From: Spirochaetales bacterium
Lineage (GTDB): Bacteria; Spirochaetota; Spirochaetia; DSM-2461
NCBI GenBank assembly: GCA_028533045.1
Contig: JAQQAP010000026.1
Span: 1-62,063 of the forward strand
Length of the DNA stretch: 62,063 nt
Reading direction: 5' to 3'
Shown here: in pieces, positions 24,728-33,545 of the stretch
Layout: every line of letters starts with the position of its first letter
How positions within the stretch are numbered: position 1 is the stretch's first letter
The notes under the pieces: model-generated
Databases searched by the model: none
Told to the model about the DNA's origin: nothing
The model's input: the letters and a program-made list of their open reading frames with translations, nothing else
Position numbers and translations under genes: made by a program

Positions 24728-25814
24728 AGTCCTCATACTCTATGCGGTTACGTCCTTTCCGCTTAGCCTTATACATGAGAAGGTCGGCTTGATGAATCAG
24801 CTCTTCCCCTGTTTGTCTCTTATGAAAAGCTAATCCGATACTGCAGGAGAGGGATACGCCGTTCCCCAGTTCGACTTCGGAGATCTCCTTTAAGAGTCTT
24901 TCTGCGATGAGCTGTGCTGAATCCCGCGTCGTGTTTGTGAGGATAATAAGGAATTCTTCCCCTCCGTAACGGCCTACCAGGTCGCTTTCCCTGGTCATCA
25001 TCAGCATTTTTTCCGCTGTCTTTTTAAGGGCCTTGTCTCCAAACGCGTGACCGTACGTATCGTTTATAGCTTTAAAATGGTCTAAATCCAACATCAGAAC
25101 AGCCAGCTCTTTGCTTTCCGGAGATTTTTGTTCAATAACCCGTTCAAGATATTCAAACATGTAAGCGTTGTTAAAAAGTCCCGTCATTGAGTCTCTCAAG
25201 GTTTTATCCTTGAGCTTGATATTGGCCATTAGGAGCCTTTGATCGCTGAGAAAAAGATCGCGCCTGTTTCGGAAGTTTTCCCGGGAAATGCTAAAGCCGA
25301 TCAGAGTTACGATAAGTCCCAGAAAGACCAGACTATTAGCCTCTTTGGGATTTTCGACCGTCCCATAAGTCAGGATAGTAAAAAAAACAAAACCCGCCAG
25401 ATAGAAAGGGATACTTATGCGGGGGGAGAGAATAATGAGGGCCGAAACTACCATGAGCGCAATGGTGTAAACGGTGACGGCTCCCCCGGCGGCGTAGGAT
25501 TGGGAGTTCATGTAGCCGCCCCACAGAAGGATGACCGGAAAGTAGATGAGCGCAATGAAGGACTTATACTTCACTTCTAGAGATAACCTGTCCTTGTGGA
25601 TGAGCAGTAGCAGGGGAAGGTAAATCAGGTGGAAGAGGACAATCATTGAAACGGGGAGACGAATATCCGATTCAAAAAAGCCTAAGGTAGAAAGAATCAG
25701 ACCGACGACTTCAAGGCTGCCGTAAAGAATCCCCACGAGGAGAACCCGTGAAATATTAATATCTGTAAGGTACTCCCTTAGTGATTTCAGGAGCTCCGAC
25801 TTGCTACTGTCCAT
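24726..25814 (-). CDS. Membrane diguanylate cyclase (GGDEF)
   Basis: 362 residues. About six membrane segments occupy residues 22-178 without a recognised sensor domain. A short coiled linker leads into a GGDEF domain starting DSMTGLFNN. The active site is GGEEF (284-288), with metal-binding Asp in LMLDLDHFKAIND. An inhibitory I-site RxxD (RESD, 275-278) sits five residues before GGEEF, so the enzyme probably feels product inhibition by c-di-GMP. A leaderless-type promoter precedes it. No EAL domain or PilZ partner adjoins. Confidence 0.92.
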   Translation of the reverse strand: MDSSKSELLKSLREYLTDINISRVLLVGILYGSLEVVGLILSTLGFFESDIRLPVSMIVLFHLIYLPLLLLIHKDRLSLEVKYKSFIALIYFPVILLWGGYMNSQSYAAGGAVTVYTIALMVVSALIILSPRISIPFYLAGFVFFTILTYGTVENPKEANSLVFLGLIVTLIGFSISRENFRNRRDLFLSDQRLLMANIKLKDKTLRDSMTGLFNNAYMFEYLERVIEQKSPESKELAVLMLDLDHFKAINDTYGHAFGDKALKKTAEKMLMMTRESDLVGRYGGEEFLIILTNTTRDSAQLIAERLLKEISEVELGNGVSLSCSIGLAFHKRQTGEELIHQADLLMYKAKRKGRNRIEYED

Positions 25815-25820
25815 AGAGAA

Positions 25821-25849
25821 ATTTTAGTTCATACCAGACGATTTTGCAA
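25821..25849 (-). promoter_or_regulatory. Promoter of the GGDEF gene, leaderless
   Basis: On the - strand TTGCAA, 17-nt spacer, TAAAAT, then 6 nt to ATG at 25814. No Shine-Dalgarno. Confidence 0.5.
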
Positions 25850-25920
25850 CGAATGAAAAAGTCCCGAAGGTCAATAAGGGAATCTCCCCCGGGACAATTA
25901 AGAACGGTAATAGGGAATCA

Positions 25921-27846
25921 TCAACTCGGAAGTAATGGGGCCACCGCAGCTCTGTTCTCTTCAGAAAAGAAATTGGTGTCCTCATACATGGCGTCAATCC
26001 GTCCCTGGTACATCTCGGTTACCTTGCGCCTGACCATCTTCATGGTGGAGTTAATCAGCCCCTGCTCTTCTGTAAAGGCATCGGGGATGAGGGCGAAGGT
26101 GCTGGGAATCCAGTTATCCTGAATCTTACCGGAGGCTTTAAAGGCGTAGAGAGAGTCGTATATGGCTTTTAGGAGGCTGTCCACGTCTTTAATACCCTGA
26201 TCCTTAATCATCTTCTCTACGTTCGCTTCATTCAGGGTGATGAGACCCACGGTATACTTCTTCATATCGTTATAGACCATGATCTGGTTGACCAGGTCGC
26301 TGTCGTTTACCACCGCTTCCTCAATCTCCTCGGGGGAGTACTTTTCCCCGTCCGAGGAGATCAGCAGGGCCTTGGCTCGGCCGGTCACTACCAGGAAACC
26401 GTCCGGGTCTTTGTAGCCCAGGTCTCCCGTCCAGAGCCACTCTCCCTTGAGGGCATCCGCCGTAGCATCGGGATTTTTAAAATAGCCCTTCATGGTGTTT
26501 CCCCCGCGAATCACAATCTCTCCTGCTTCCCCCATGGAAGCTTCTGTCGTCTCATCTTTCATTATGCGGCACTCTATGGAACCGAAAATAACCCCGGAGG
26601 AACCGAACTTCGCTTTCTTGGGAGAGTTCGCGCAAATGATAGGAGCCGCTTCTGTTAAACCATAGCCTTGATAAACGGGAATCCCGATGGCTGAATAGAA
26701 TTCCTGTTGCTTTATCTCTAAAAGAGCCCCGCCTCCCACACAGAAGGCCAGGTTGCCGCCAAATACGTCCCTGAGTTTGGGGAAAATCAGACGGGAGGCC
26801 AATTGGTAAGGGAAAAAACCGGCGATTCTGGTAAGAAGGGGAGTTTTGTTATAACCGTTCCCTTTTATTTTGATACCCCATTTTAAGCCTGACTCAAAGA
26901 TCTTGACGATAAGGCCCCCCTTGGCGTTTATGCCGTCCACCATTTTCTTCATGAAATTTCCCGTTAGGGCGGGAACAGTTAAAAGGAAGTAGGGCTTGGT
27001 TTCCTTAAGGTTTGTGGTGATGTTTCTCAAGGGGGCCATTCCGCCTCCCCGATAGTCAATGAAGTTCATATGGAGTCCAAAGAGGAGACTTATATAGATT
27101 CCCACGGTGTGGGCAAAGGAGTGATCCAGAGGTAAAATGATAAGGGAACTTGCTCCGATGGGGAGATTCATGATCTTTGTGGCATCATGGCTGTTTACCC
27201 AGTAATTTTTATGGGTGAGCATAATTCCCTTGGGATTTCCCGTTGTCCCCGATGTGTAGGATATGGTAACAGTATCATTTTCATCGACCTGTTCAAGCCG
27301 GCGGTCCAGTTCTTTTCGCACATCGTTCATTACCTCTTTTCCCCGGGAGATGAAATCCTCATAAGCGACGAAGTCCCGGCCTTCTTCCAGGGAGTATTTA
27401 GCGGCCAATTCATCGGTTTTATTCGTATCGGAAGAGAGGACGATAAAAAAAGGATTCCCTTTCAGCTGTTCCCTCATGGCAGCGGCCTGTTCCAGGGTGT
27501 ATTCCGAAACAATGACCGCTTGGGATTCGGAATGATTCAGTCTAAAAGGGATTTCCTTCTCATTCAGTTTGGCCGAGAGGGGGACCGATGCACAACCGGC
27601 CTTCAGCACACCGAACTCGGCAATAATCCAGTTATACCGGCCTTCTGAGAGAAGGGCTATAGAATCGCCCCGCTTATACCCCCGGTCTATCAGGGCGGCA
27701 GCAAAGATTTCCGACTCTTCGTTTACCTCTTTAAAGCTCCAGTCAAACCATTTTCCTTCCCCTTCGCCCAGCTTTTGGCTGACATAGGGCATATCACTAT
27801 ACTTTTGAGCTGCATCGTACAGCATTTGGATAACGGTTCTCTTCAT
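25921..27846 (-). CDS. Long-chain acyl-CoA synthetase (AMP-binding)
   Basis: 641 residues, the long bacterial/plant-like LACS form. The AMP-binding P-loop is SYTSGTTGNPKG near residue 200; other core motifs are YQGYGLTEAAP and WLWTGDLGYKDPDGF, plus GRAKALLISSDGEKYSPEEIE. It activates fatty acids to acyl-CoA via acyl-AMP. AGGAG precedes the ATG. It stands alone, without beta-oxidation genes, so a role in recycling exogenous fatty acids for membrane lipids is likely. Confidence 0.92.
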   Translation of the reverse strand: MKRTVIQMLYDAAQKYSDMPYVSQKLGEGEGKWFDWSFKEVNEESEIFAAALIDRGYKRGDSIALLSEGRYNWIIAEFGVLKAGCASVPLSAKLNEKEIPFRLNHSESQAVIVSEYTLEQAAAMREQLKGNPFFIVLSSDTNKTDELAAKYSLEEGRDFVAYEDFISRGKEVMNDVRKELDRRLEQVDENDTVTISYTSGTTGNPKGIMLTHKNYWVNSHDATKIMNLPIGASSLIILPLDHSFAHTVGIYISLLFGLHMNFIDYRGGGMAPLRNITTNLKETKPYFLLTVPALTGNFMKKMVDGINAKGGLIVKIFESGLKWGIKIKGNGYNKTPLLTRIAGFFPYQLASRLIFPKLRDVFGGNLAFCVGGGALLEIKQQEFYSAIGIPVYQGYGLTEAAPIICANSPKKAKFGSSGVIFGSIECRIMKDETTEASMGEAGEIVIRGGNTMKGYFKNPDATADALKGEWLWTGDLGYKDPDGFLVVTGRAKALLISSDGEKYSPEEIEEAVVNDSDLVNQIMVYNDMKKYTVGLITLNEANVEKMIKDQGIKDVDSLLKAIYDSLYAFKASGKIQDNWIPSTFALIPDAFTEEQGLINSTMKMVRRKVTEMYQGRIDAMYEDTNFFSEENRAAVAPLLPS

Positions 27847-27927
27847 GGTTAGACTCCTGACTTTTTTATGAGTAATTTTAACATAAGGAGTAAATCTGTC
27901 AATAATAAAATCTAGCCGTTTATGTCC

Positions 27928-28971
27928 TTAACCGAAGGGAAGAAAAAGACTAAAGGCGGAGCCCTTTCCCGGGGCCGATTCTACGGTTATTCGGCCACCA
28001 TGGAACTCTTCGACAATCTGTTTAACCAAGGGGAGTCCCAGTCCTTCACCCTGGTCTTTAGTGGAGTATCCGGGGAGGAAAATCTTCTCCTGTTCCCTTT
28101 CGTCAAAGCCGGGCCCGTTATCCTTGATAATCACCCGGTATCCAGCCGGGCCTTCTTCGGCATAGATTTCCAATAAGCCCATTTTTTCTCCCTTTTCCAA
28201 CGCCTGGCAACCGTTAACTATAAGGTTAAAAATAGCCCGTTCAATCAGATATTTATCACCAAAGAGGGTGAGTTCCGAATCGGGGAGGAAAGAGTGAATA
28301 TCAAGGTTGCTTTTCCAGTTGCTCTTTGTAAGGATGAGAATGCTCTCAATGACTTCCTTAAGGGAAAAGGTCGTTTTCTTGTTTTCACTCCCCTTTTGGA
28401 ACTCCAAAAGGGCCTTAGCCAGGGTGGCTATCTTTCCCGTACCATCGAGAGAATTATCAAGGGCACCAGTCAGTTTTTCATTTTCCGGTATTTTGTCCAC
28501 ATGGTCTTTAAGAAAAAGGAGGTTTTCCTCTATATCATGGAGTGGGGTTTTTACATCATCCACGATGCCACGGTATAGGAGGGGGAACATTTTATAGCGG
28601 TCCTCTTCGGGAATGCGAAGGGTCTGATGAAAACGGTCGTCCGAATTAAATCTAAAGAGAAAGAAGCTTCCGATCGGTTGTCCCAAAAAATAGCAATGTA
28701 TGGATTTTTTACCCGTTAGGACAGGGTCTAAAGTCAGTTTTCGCCTCTCCGTTCCAAAATGCTTTCGTGATATTTTGCGTAACCATTGCCGGTCTTCTTC
28801 CAAAGGAAAAAGAGAAAAGACCGAACCGATAGGCTTATAGGGGTTGTCTAGGGACAGGTAGCGGATGAAATCTTTCTCAATAAGCCAGTGGCCCTTTCTA
28901 TCGGGTTTGACCATGTGGCAATCTATAGGAAGCAGGCTCCGAACTTTGCGTATGTCACGTCTGTTAATCAT
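27928..28971 (-). CDS. Sensor-kinase-like protein lacking the canonical phospho-His
   Basis: 347 residues, soluble. The C-terminal ATPase domain is well kept: NLIVNGCQAL (N box), KDNGPGFD, FLPGYSTK and GEGLGLPLVKQI. In the dimerisation helix the segment aligned to the usual HE(I/V)xxPL reads VDDVKTPLHDI, so Asp stands where His is expected; a His occurs six residues later. ATG at 28971 with AAGGGG upstream is preferred to a TTG at 28995. It may be a non-phosphorylating signalling ATPase or use a shifted His. No response regulator adjoins. Confidence 0.8.
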   Translation of the reverse strand: MINRRDIRKVRSLLPIDCHMVKPDRKGHWLIEKDFIRYLSLDNPYKPIGSVFSLFPLEEDRQWLRKISRKHFGTERRKLTLDPVLTGKKSIHCYFLGQPIGSFFLFRFNSDDRFHQTLRIPEEDRYKMFPLLYRGIVDDVKTPLHDIEENLLFLKDHVDKIPENEKLTGALDNSLDGTGKIATLAKALLEFQKGSENKKTTFSLKEVIESILILTKSNWKSNLDIHSFLPDSELTLFGDKYLIERAIFNLIVNGCQALEKGEKMGLLEIYAEEGPAGYRVIIKDNGPGFDEREQEKIFLPGYSTKDQGEGLGLPLVKQIVEEFHGGRITVESAPGKGSAFSLFLPFG

Positions 28972-29038
28972 GAGAGGTTTCCCCTTGGCAAGCAATTCTT
29001 ATATATTAAGAATTATAATGTAACAGAGTGTGAAATGC

Positions 29039-29062
29039 AAAAAAAAGCGGGCCCCAGCCCGC
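29039..29062 (-). terminator. Intrinsic terminator of argF
   Basis: On the - strand GCGGGC-TGGG-GCCCGC is followed by eight T, shortly after the argF stop. Confidence 0.92.
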
Positions 29063-29070
29063 TGAAATCT

Positions 29071-30060
29071 TTAGTTTAAACTGGCCACCATGGCGGCCTT
29101 TATGGTGTGAAGCCGATTTTCCGCTTCATCAAAGACAACCGACTGGCGGCTGCGGAAGACCTCATCGGTCACTTCCATCTCACTCAGACCGTATTTTTCC
29201 TGCACCTCACGGGCTACGGAAGTATTCAGGTCGTGGAAGGCGGGAAGGCAGTGCATGAAAATCGCATCGGGGTTGCCCGTTTTATCCATCATAGTCTTGT
29301 TTACCTGATAGGGGGCGAGGAGTTTTATCCGTTCTTCAAACTGATCTTCCTCTCCCATGGAAACCCATACGTCCGTGTAGATTACGTCGGCGTCCTTAAC
29401 TCCTTCGGCAATATCTTCGCAAAGGTTGATTTTTGCCCCCGTATACTGGGCTATTTCCCGGCATTCGGCAACAAGGTCTTCCGAGGGAAAAAGAGAAGCC
29501 GGTGCTACGGCGCTGAACTCCATACCCATTTTAGCGGCGCCGATCATGAGGGAATTACCCATATTATTTCGGGCGTCTCCGGCGTAGGCCATTTTTACCT
29601 TGTTCAGGGGCTTGTTAACGTGCTCCTGTATGGTAAGAAGGTCGGCGAGAATCTGAGTGGGGTGGTAAAGGTCGGTCAAACCGTTCCATACCGGTACGCC
29701 GGACCATTTAGCCAGGGCATCCACCGTTTCCTGTTTAAAGCCCCGGAATTCGATACCGTCGTAATAGCGGCCCAGAACTTTGGCCGTATCCTCAATGGAT
29801 TCCTTTTTGCCCATCTGGCTATTTGTGAGAAATGTTACCCGGCCTCCCTCGTCATAAACGGCGGTTTCAAAGGCGCATCGGGTTCGGGTGGAGGTCTTTT
29901 CAAAGATGAGACAGATGTTTCGTCCTGCCAGGAGATCTCCCCTGATGCCGGCCCGTTTTTTGTTCTTCAGGTCTCGGGCGAGATCAAGGAGATAGCGTAT
30001 CTCTTCGGGGGTGAAATCTTTGAGTGTCAGGAGACTGCGTCCCTGTAAATTTATAGGCAT
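29071..30060 (-). CDS. argF: Ornithine carbamoyltransferase
   Basis: 329 residues. Carbamoyl phosphate site is [13 protein letters not shown] (STRTR); [11 protein letters not shown] supplies the HPxQ motif; the ornithine site is [10 protein letters not shown] (HCLP). It makes citrulline from ornithine and carbamoyl phosphate in arginine synthesis; in arginine-deiminase operons the same fold runs in reverse (arcB). No arcA, arcC or arg genes are nearby, so the direction is unproven. AGGAGGAC precedes the ATG and a strong terminator follows. Confidence 0.93.
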   Translation of the reverse strand: MPINLQGRSLLTLKDFTPEEIRYLLDLARDLKNKKRAGIRGDLLAGRNICLIFEKTSTRTRCAFETAVYDEGGRVTFLTNSQMGKKESIEDTAKVLGRYYDGIEFRGFKQETVDALAKWSGVPVWNGLTDLYHPTQILADLLTIQEHVNKPLNKVKMAYAGDARNNMGNSLMIGAAKMGMEFSAVAPASLFPSEDLVAECREIAQYTGAKINLCEDIAEGVKDADVIYTDVWVSMGEEDQFEERIKLLAPYQVNKTMMDKTGNPDAIFMHCLPAFHDLNTSVAREVQEKYGLSEMEVTDEVFRSRQSVVFDEAENRLHTIKAAMVASLN

Positions 30061-30163
30061 AATGTCCTCCTACCTTGGGAATAAGCTAAAAATATAGGAT
30101 AAATGGAAAATTATTTCTACCCCGGTTGAGGACAGTAGAAAGGGGACAGCCCATAGAGAACGG

Positions 30164-30192
30164 ATGACAGGGGAAGGATGGCATGATATACT
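30164..30192 (+). promoter_or_regulatory. ktrB promoter, leaderless
   Basis: ATGACA (-35), exactly 17 nt, extended -10 TGA-TATACT, then 7 nt to ATG at 30200, which would be the first base transcribed. This decides the start: an in-frame ATG at 30164 lies in the -35 itself. Confidence 0.7.
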
Positions 30193-30199
30193 GGGCGCC

Positions 30200-31549
30200 A
30201 TGAAAGGATTCGCCCGCTCCGAAAGTGTTATCATCTTTTCCTACTTTATTTTTATGATCCTTCTGGGCTCGCTTCTTCTCTCCTTGCCCTCTTCCTGGAA
30301 AGGGGAGGACGATCTTGCCTATTCGGACGCCCTTTTTACCTCTGTTTCCGCCGTGTGCGTTACCGGTTTGGCTGTGGTGGATACAGCTTCCTACACCAAG
30401 TCCGGGCAAATTATTCTCCTTTGTCTTATACAGCTGGGGGGATTGGGGATTGTGACCTTCTCCACCTTGTTTCTGATTATTCCCGGCCTGCGCATGTCCA
30501 TGAACCGGAGCCAGATTCTTCTGGATTTTAACCCGGAGAAGGGAAGGCGTGATCCCCGACGTATTATTCGAATTATTATTCTTTATACTCTGGCTATAGA
30601 GGGAATAGGGGCTTTTATTCTGTCCCGCCTTTTTAGAGCCCGAGGGGTACCGGAGCCGGTTTTTACGGGGATTTTCCATGGTATTTCCGCTTTTTGTAAC
30701 GCCGGATTCTCCCGATTTTCCAACAGCCTCGAAGATTTTGCCCTGGACCTTCCGGTTAATCTAACTATTATGGGACTTATTATTACCGGGGGACTGGGCT
30801 TTATGGTTATCCGTGATCTGACCCGTCGGGTCTTCGTCCCCGGCCATCGGCTCCGCTACCACACCAAGCTTATGGTCATTGCCACGGGGGCTCTCATTTT
30901 GGGAGGGGCCCTCTTTTTCTTTATTACCGAAGGCTCCGGTGTATTTGCCCTATATGAAGGACATCGTACCACCCCGGGAGAGCGGGTCCTTCTGGCTTTC
31001 TTCCAGTCCATTACGGAACGAACCGCCGGTTTTAACTCAATTCCTCAGGGGGAAATCTCTCTTCCCGGCCAGGTTTTTAGTCTTATGCTTATGATTATAG
31101 GGGGCGGTTCGGGCTCCACCGCCGGGGGAATCAAGGTGACCACGGCTCTGTTGATTTTCTTTGTAATGACCAATAATCTCAACACCAGAGGGGAGGTGCG
31201 TTTCTTCAAACGACGCATACCGGCGGAGCTGATTGCCCGGGCGGGGCTCTTTTTCCTCAAAGCCATGGGCTTCCTTTTTGTGACGCTCCTGGCCCTGCTT
31301 GTTACAGAAAGAAATAACCCGCAAGTAGCCGGGAATCTTACGGCTCTTATATTCGAAACTTTTAGCGCTCTGGGAACGGTCGGACTGTCCCACGGCATAA
31401 CGCCTCTCCTCACAACGACGGGGAAGGCTGTCATTATAATAACCATGTTTGCCGGCAGGGTAGGGCTCTTTACCATGATTCTGCCCCGCCGGGACCGCCA
31501 AAAGGAACGGCACATAGACTGGCCCACAGGGGAGGTATTAATAGGATGA
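30200..31549 (+). CDS. ktrB: Potassium uptake channel subunit KtrB/TrkH
   Basis: 449 residues with the four-fold membrane-pore-membrane plan of TrkH/KtrB. Filter glycines are visible in SVSAVCVTGLAV, SAFCNAGFSRF, SITERTAGFNS and FSALGTVGLSHG. It conducts K+ (possibly with Na+) across the inner membrane, gated by the cytosolic Rossmann protein coded next. The start at 30200 is set by the promoter. The stop overlaps the next ATG (ATGA), coupling the two subunits. About 450 residues favours KtrB over the longer TrkH. Confidence 0.9.
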   Translation: MKGFARSESVIIFSYFIFMILLGSLLLSLPSSWKGEDDLAYSDALFTSVSAVCVTGLAVVDTASYTKSGQIILLCLIQLGGLGIVTFSTLFLIIPGLRMSMNRSQILLDFNPEKGRRDPRRIIRIIILYTLAIEGIGAFILSRLFRARGVPEPVFTGIFHGISAFCNAGFSRFSNSLEDFALDLPVNLTIMGLIITGGLGFMVIRDLTRRVFVPGHRLRYHTKLMVIATGALILGGALFFFITEGSGVFALYEGHRTTPGERVLLAFFQSITERTAGFNSIPQGEISLPGQVFSLMLMIIGGGSGSTAGGIKVTTALLIFFVMTNNLNTRGEVRFFKRRIPAELIARAGLFFLKAMGFLFVTLLALLVTERNNPQVAGNLTALIFETFSALGTVGLSHGITPLLTTTGKAVIIITMFAGRVGLFTMILPRRDRQKERHIDWPTGEVLIG

Positions 31550-32253
31550 AGCAATTTGCCATTATAGGGGTGGATACGTTCGCCCGGAGTCTTCTGGAGG
31601 AACTTATCTCCGTGGACTGCGAAATCCTTCTTGTCGACAAGGACAGGGAAATAATCGACTTTTACAAGGATGAGGTTACCGAAGCCTACGTGGCGGACGT
31701 GATTAATGAAGAGACCATAAACCGACTTGTTCCCACCGACATCGACGGGGTAATTATTGACCTGGGATCCAATATTGAAGCGGCGATTCTCGTGACAAAC
31801 TATCTCAAGAAAATGGGAATAGGGAATGTCCATATTAAGGTTAACTCCGACCGGCACGGGGAGATCCTGGAGATTATCGGGGCGGACAACATCATCTATC
31901 CCGACAGGGAAGCGGCGCGCCGTTTGACACCCATGCTTCTTACCACCTCCCTTTTCAATTTTGTTCCCATCGGTAACGGTCTTGTTATGGCTGAGGTATC
32001 TCCCCCGGAAAAGCTGATTGAAAGTCAGAATAACGATATCCGCCGCATCTACGGCATTAATATCATTGCTTACCGGCAGGCCGAAGGGGAGTATAACTTT
32101 TACAAACGGGAGCATCTCTTTACTCCGGAGGATATTCTTTTGGTTGTGGGGAGCGAAGAGGATATCGTTAACTTTACCGAAAGCGAACTCATTGCTGTTC
32201 CCCATAAGTTTCCCACCCTCCTCAAAAAACTATTCAAGGATAACCTTAAGTGA
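31546..32253 (+). CDS. ktrA: KtrA/TrkA-type regulatory subunit of the potassium system
   Basis: 235 residues: a TrkA-N Rossmann domain (FAIIGVDTFARSLLEEL, then LLVDKDREIID) and a C-terminal TrkA-C domain (about 150-230, including LFTPEDILLVVGSEEDI). The dinucleotide-binding loop is GVDTFA instead of the usual GxGxxG, so nucleotide binding may be altered. It forms a ring that opens KtrB in response to ATP/ADP or NAD(H). Coupled upstream to ktrB and downstream to cmoB by 4-nt overlaps. Confidence 0.85.
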   Translation: MKQFAIIGVDTFARSLLEELISVDCEILLVDKDREIIDFYKDEVTEAYVADVINEETINRLVPTDIDGVIIDLGSNIEAAILVTNYLKKMGIGNVHIKVNSDRHGEILEIIGADNIIYPDREAARRLTPMLLTTSLFNFVPIGNGLVMAEVSPPEKLIESQNNDIRRIYGINIIAYRQAEGEYNFYKREHLFTPEDILLVVGSEEDIVNFTESELIAVPHKFPTLLKKLFKDNLK

Positions 32254-33227
32254 TCTGGTCGGAAGAGTATCTCAAGGACGATTGGTTTCGCGCCTACCCG
32301 GTTCAGCTTAAGGGCGACATCATAGAGGAACGCCGTCGTAAAGCGGCACAGGCTCTCGATAGGGAGTCATCACTTGTTTGGGGAGATCCCATTGGCAAAT
32401 TATCGCCCCAAGCCTGTCAGGCCGATCTGGACCGTCCCGACCCGCAAATCGGCTTGCCCGAAGAGTTTGAGGGTAACCGGGAGGATCTGGAGAAGGCCCT
32501 TCGCTCCCTCATGCCCTGGCGTAAGGGCCCCATGTCCTATTTTGGGATAGATATCGATGCGGAGTGGAAAAGCGACCGCAAATGGTCCCGTGTGGCCCCC
32601 CATGTGCCCGATTTAAAGGGAAAGCGGGTGCTCGACGTGGGCTGTAACAACAGCTACTATATGCTTCGCATGCTGCCTAAAGAGCCGGAACTGCTCCTGG
32701 GCATCGACCCGATGGTGCGCTACTGGTTTAATCATCGTATACATCAGCTCTACTTGCAGGACAGGCGTCTTCAGTTCGATCTTTTTGGCGCTGAGGATCT
32801 GGACCTTTTTCCCCGTTTTTTTGATGTGGTTTTTTACATGGGCATTCTCTATCACAGGCGCAGCCCCATCGACAGTCTTAGTTCGGTGGCCCAGGCCATG
32901 AAACCGGGAGGGACTCTGATTCTTGAGTGTTCCGGTGTGCCCGGAGACGAGCCCTACTGTCTTATTCCCGAGTCACGCTATCTCAAAGCTCCGGGCTACT
33001 GGTTCCTCCCAACGCCCCCCGCTTTGGTGAATATGCTTAACCGCACCGGCTTTACCGACATAGAGGTCTTCTATACTCACACCCTTGAGAAGGAGGAGCA
33101 GAGACAGACTGATTGGGCCCGCTTCCAGTCGCTGGAGCACTTTCTCGATCCTGAGGACGAGTCAAAGACTGTGGAAGGCTACCCGGCTCCCTTGAGAATC
33201 TATGTTAAAGCCCTCAGGAAGGGATGA
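32250..33227 (+). CDS. cmoB: tRNA U34 carboxymethyltransferase
   Basis: 325 residues. CmoB signatures are clear: MPWRKGPMSYFGIDIDAEWKS and KWSRVAPH, then the SAM loop VLDVGCNNSYY and FDVVFYMGILYHRRSP. It transfers carboxymethyl from carboxy-SAM to 5-hydroxyuridine at tRNA position 34 (cmo5U), helping decoding of NNG/NNC codons. The motif I loop is GCNNSYY where most relatives have GCGNGYH. GTG at 32250 overlaps the ktrA stop. cmoA is not in the window. tRNA-Asp and tRNA-Pro genes follow; cmo5U occurs on a Pro isoacceptor, but not the CGG one here. Confidence 0.92.
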   Translation: MIWSEEYLKDDWFRAYPVQLKGDIIEERRRKAAQALDRESSLVWGDPIGKLSPQACQADLDRPDPQIGLPEEFEGNREDLEKALRSLMPWRKGPMSYFGIDIDAEWKSDRKWSRVAPHVPDLKGKRVLDVGCNNSYYMLRMLPKEPELLLGIDPMVRYWFNHRIHQLYLQDRRLQFDLFGAEDLDLFPRFFDVVFYMGILYHRRSPIDSLSSVAQAMKPGGTLILECSGVPGDEPYCLIPESRYLKAPGYWFLPTPPALVNMLNRTGFTDIEVFYTHTLEKEEQRQTDWARFQSLEHFLDPEDESKTVEGYPAPLRIYVKALRKG

Positions 33228-33251
33228 TTTTAATCAAATTATCATAACCTC

Positions 33252-33279
33252 TTGACAGTTTTTAGGGAAATAGTATAAG
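33252..33279 (+). promoter_or_regulatory. Promoter of the tRNA-Asp/tRNA-Pro unit
   Basis: Consensus TTGACA, 16-nt spacer, TATAAG; tRNA-Asp begins 14 nt after the -10. Confidence 0.8.
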
Positions 33280-33293
33280 GTAGCTTCACGTTC

Positions 33294-33367
33294 GGAGGCG
33301 TAGCGAAGCTGGTTATCGCGCCGGCCTGTCAAGCCGGAGATCGCGGGTTCGATCCCCGTCGCTTCCG
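33294..33367 (+). tRNA. tRNA-Asp (GTC)
   Basis: Cloverleaf with acceptor GGAGGCG/CGCTTCC, anticodon stem around GTC at 33328-33330, T-arm GGGTTCGATCC. Discriminator G (Asp identity). CCA is not encoded. Confidence 0.95.
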
Positions 33368-33380
33368 CGTATTTTTTTAT

Positions 33381-33453
33381 CGGGCTGTAGCGCAGCGGCT
33401 AGCGTACATCGTTCGGGACGATGGGGTCGCCGGTTCAAATCCGGCCAGCCCGA
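33381..33453 (+). tRNA. tRNA-Pro (CGG)
   Basis: Acceptor CGGGCTG/CAGCCCG, anticodon arm CATCG-TTCGGGA-CGATG with CGG at 33414-33416, T-arm GGTTCAAATCC. Discriminator A (Pro identity). CCA not encoded. Thirteen bases with a T-run separate it from tRNA-Asp. Confidence 0.93.
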
Positions 33454-33545
33454 ATAGTACGCTGCTGCGCTATTGCGTGAAACTTCAAAAAATCTTCACA
33501 TTTGCCAATCCTTTTCTACAGTTAAACAAGAAGACAGCCGAAAAT

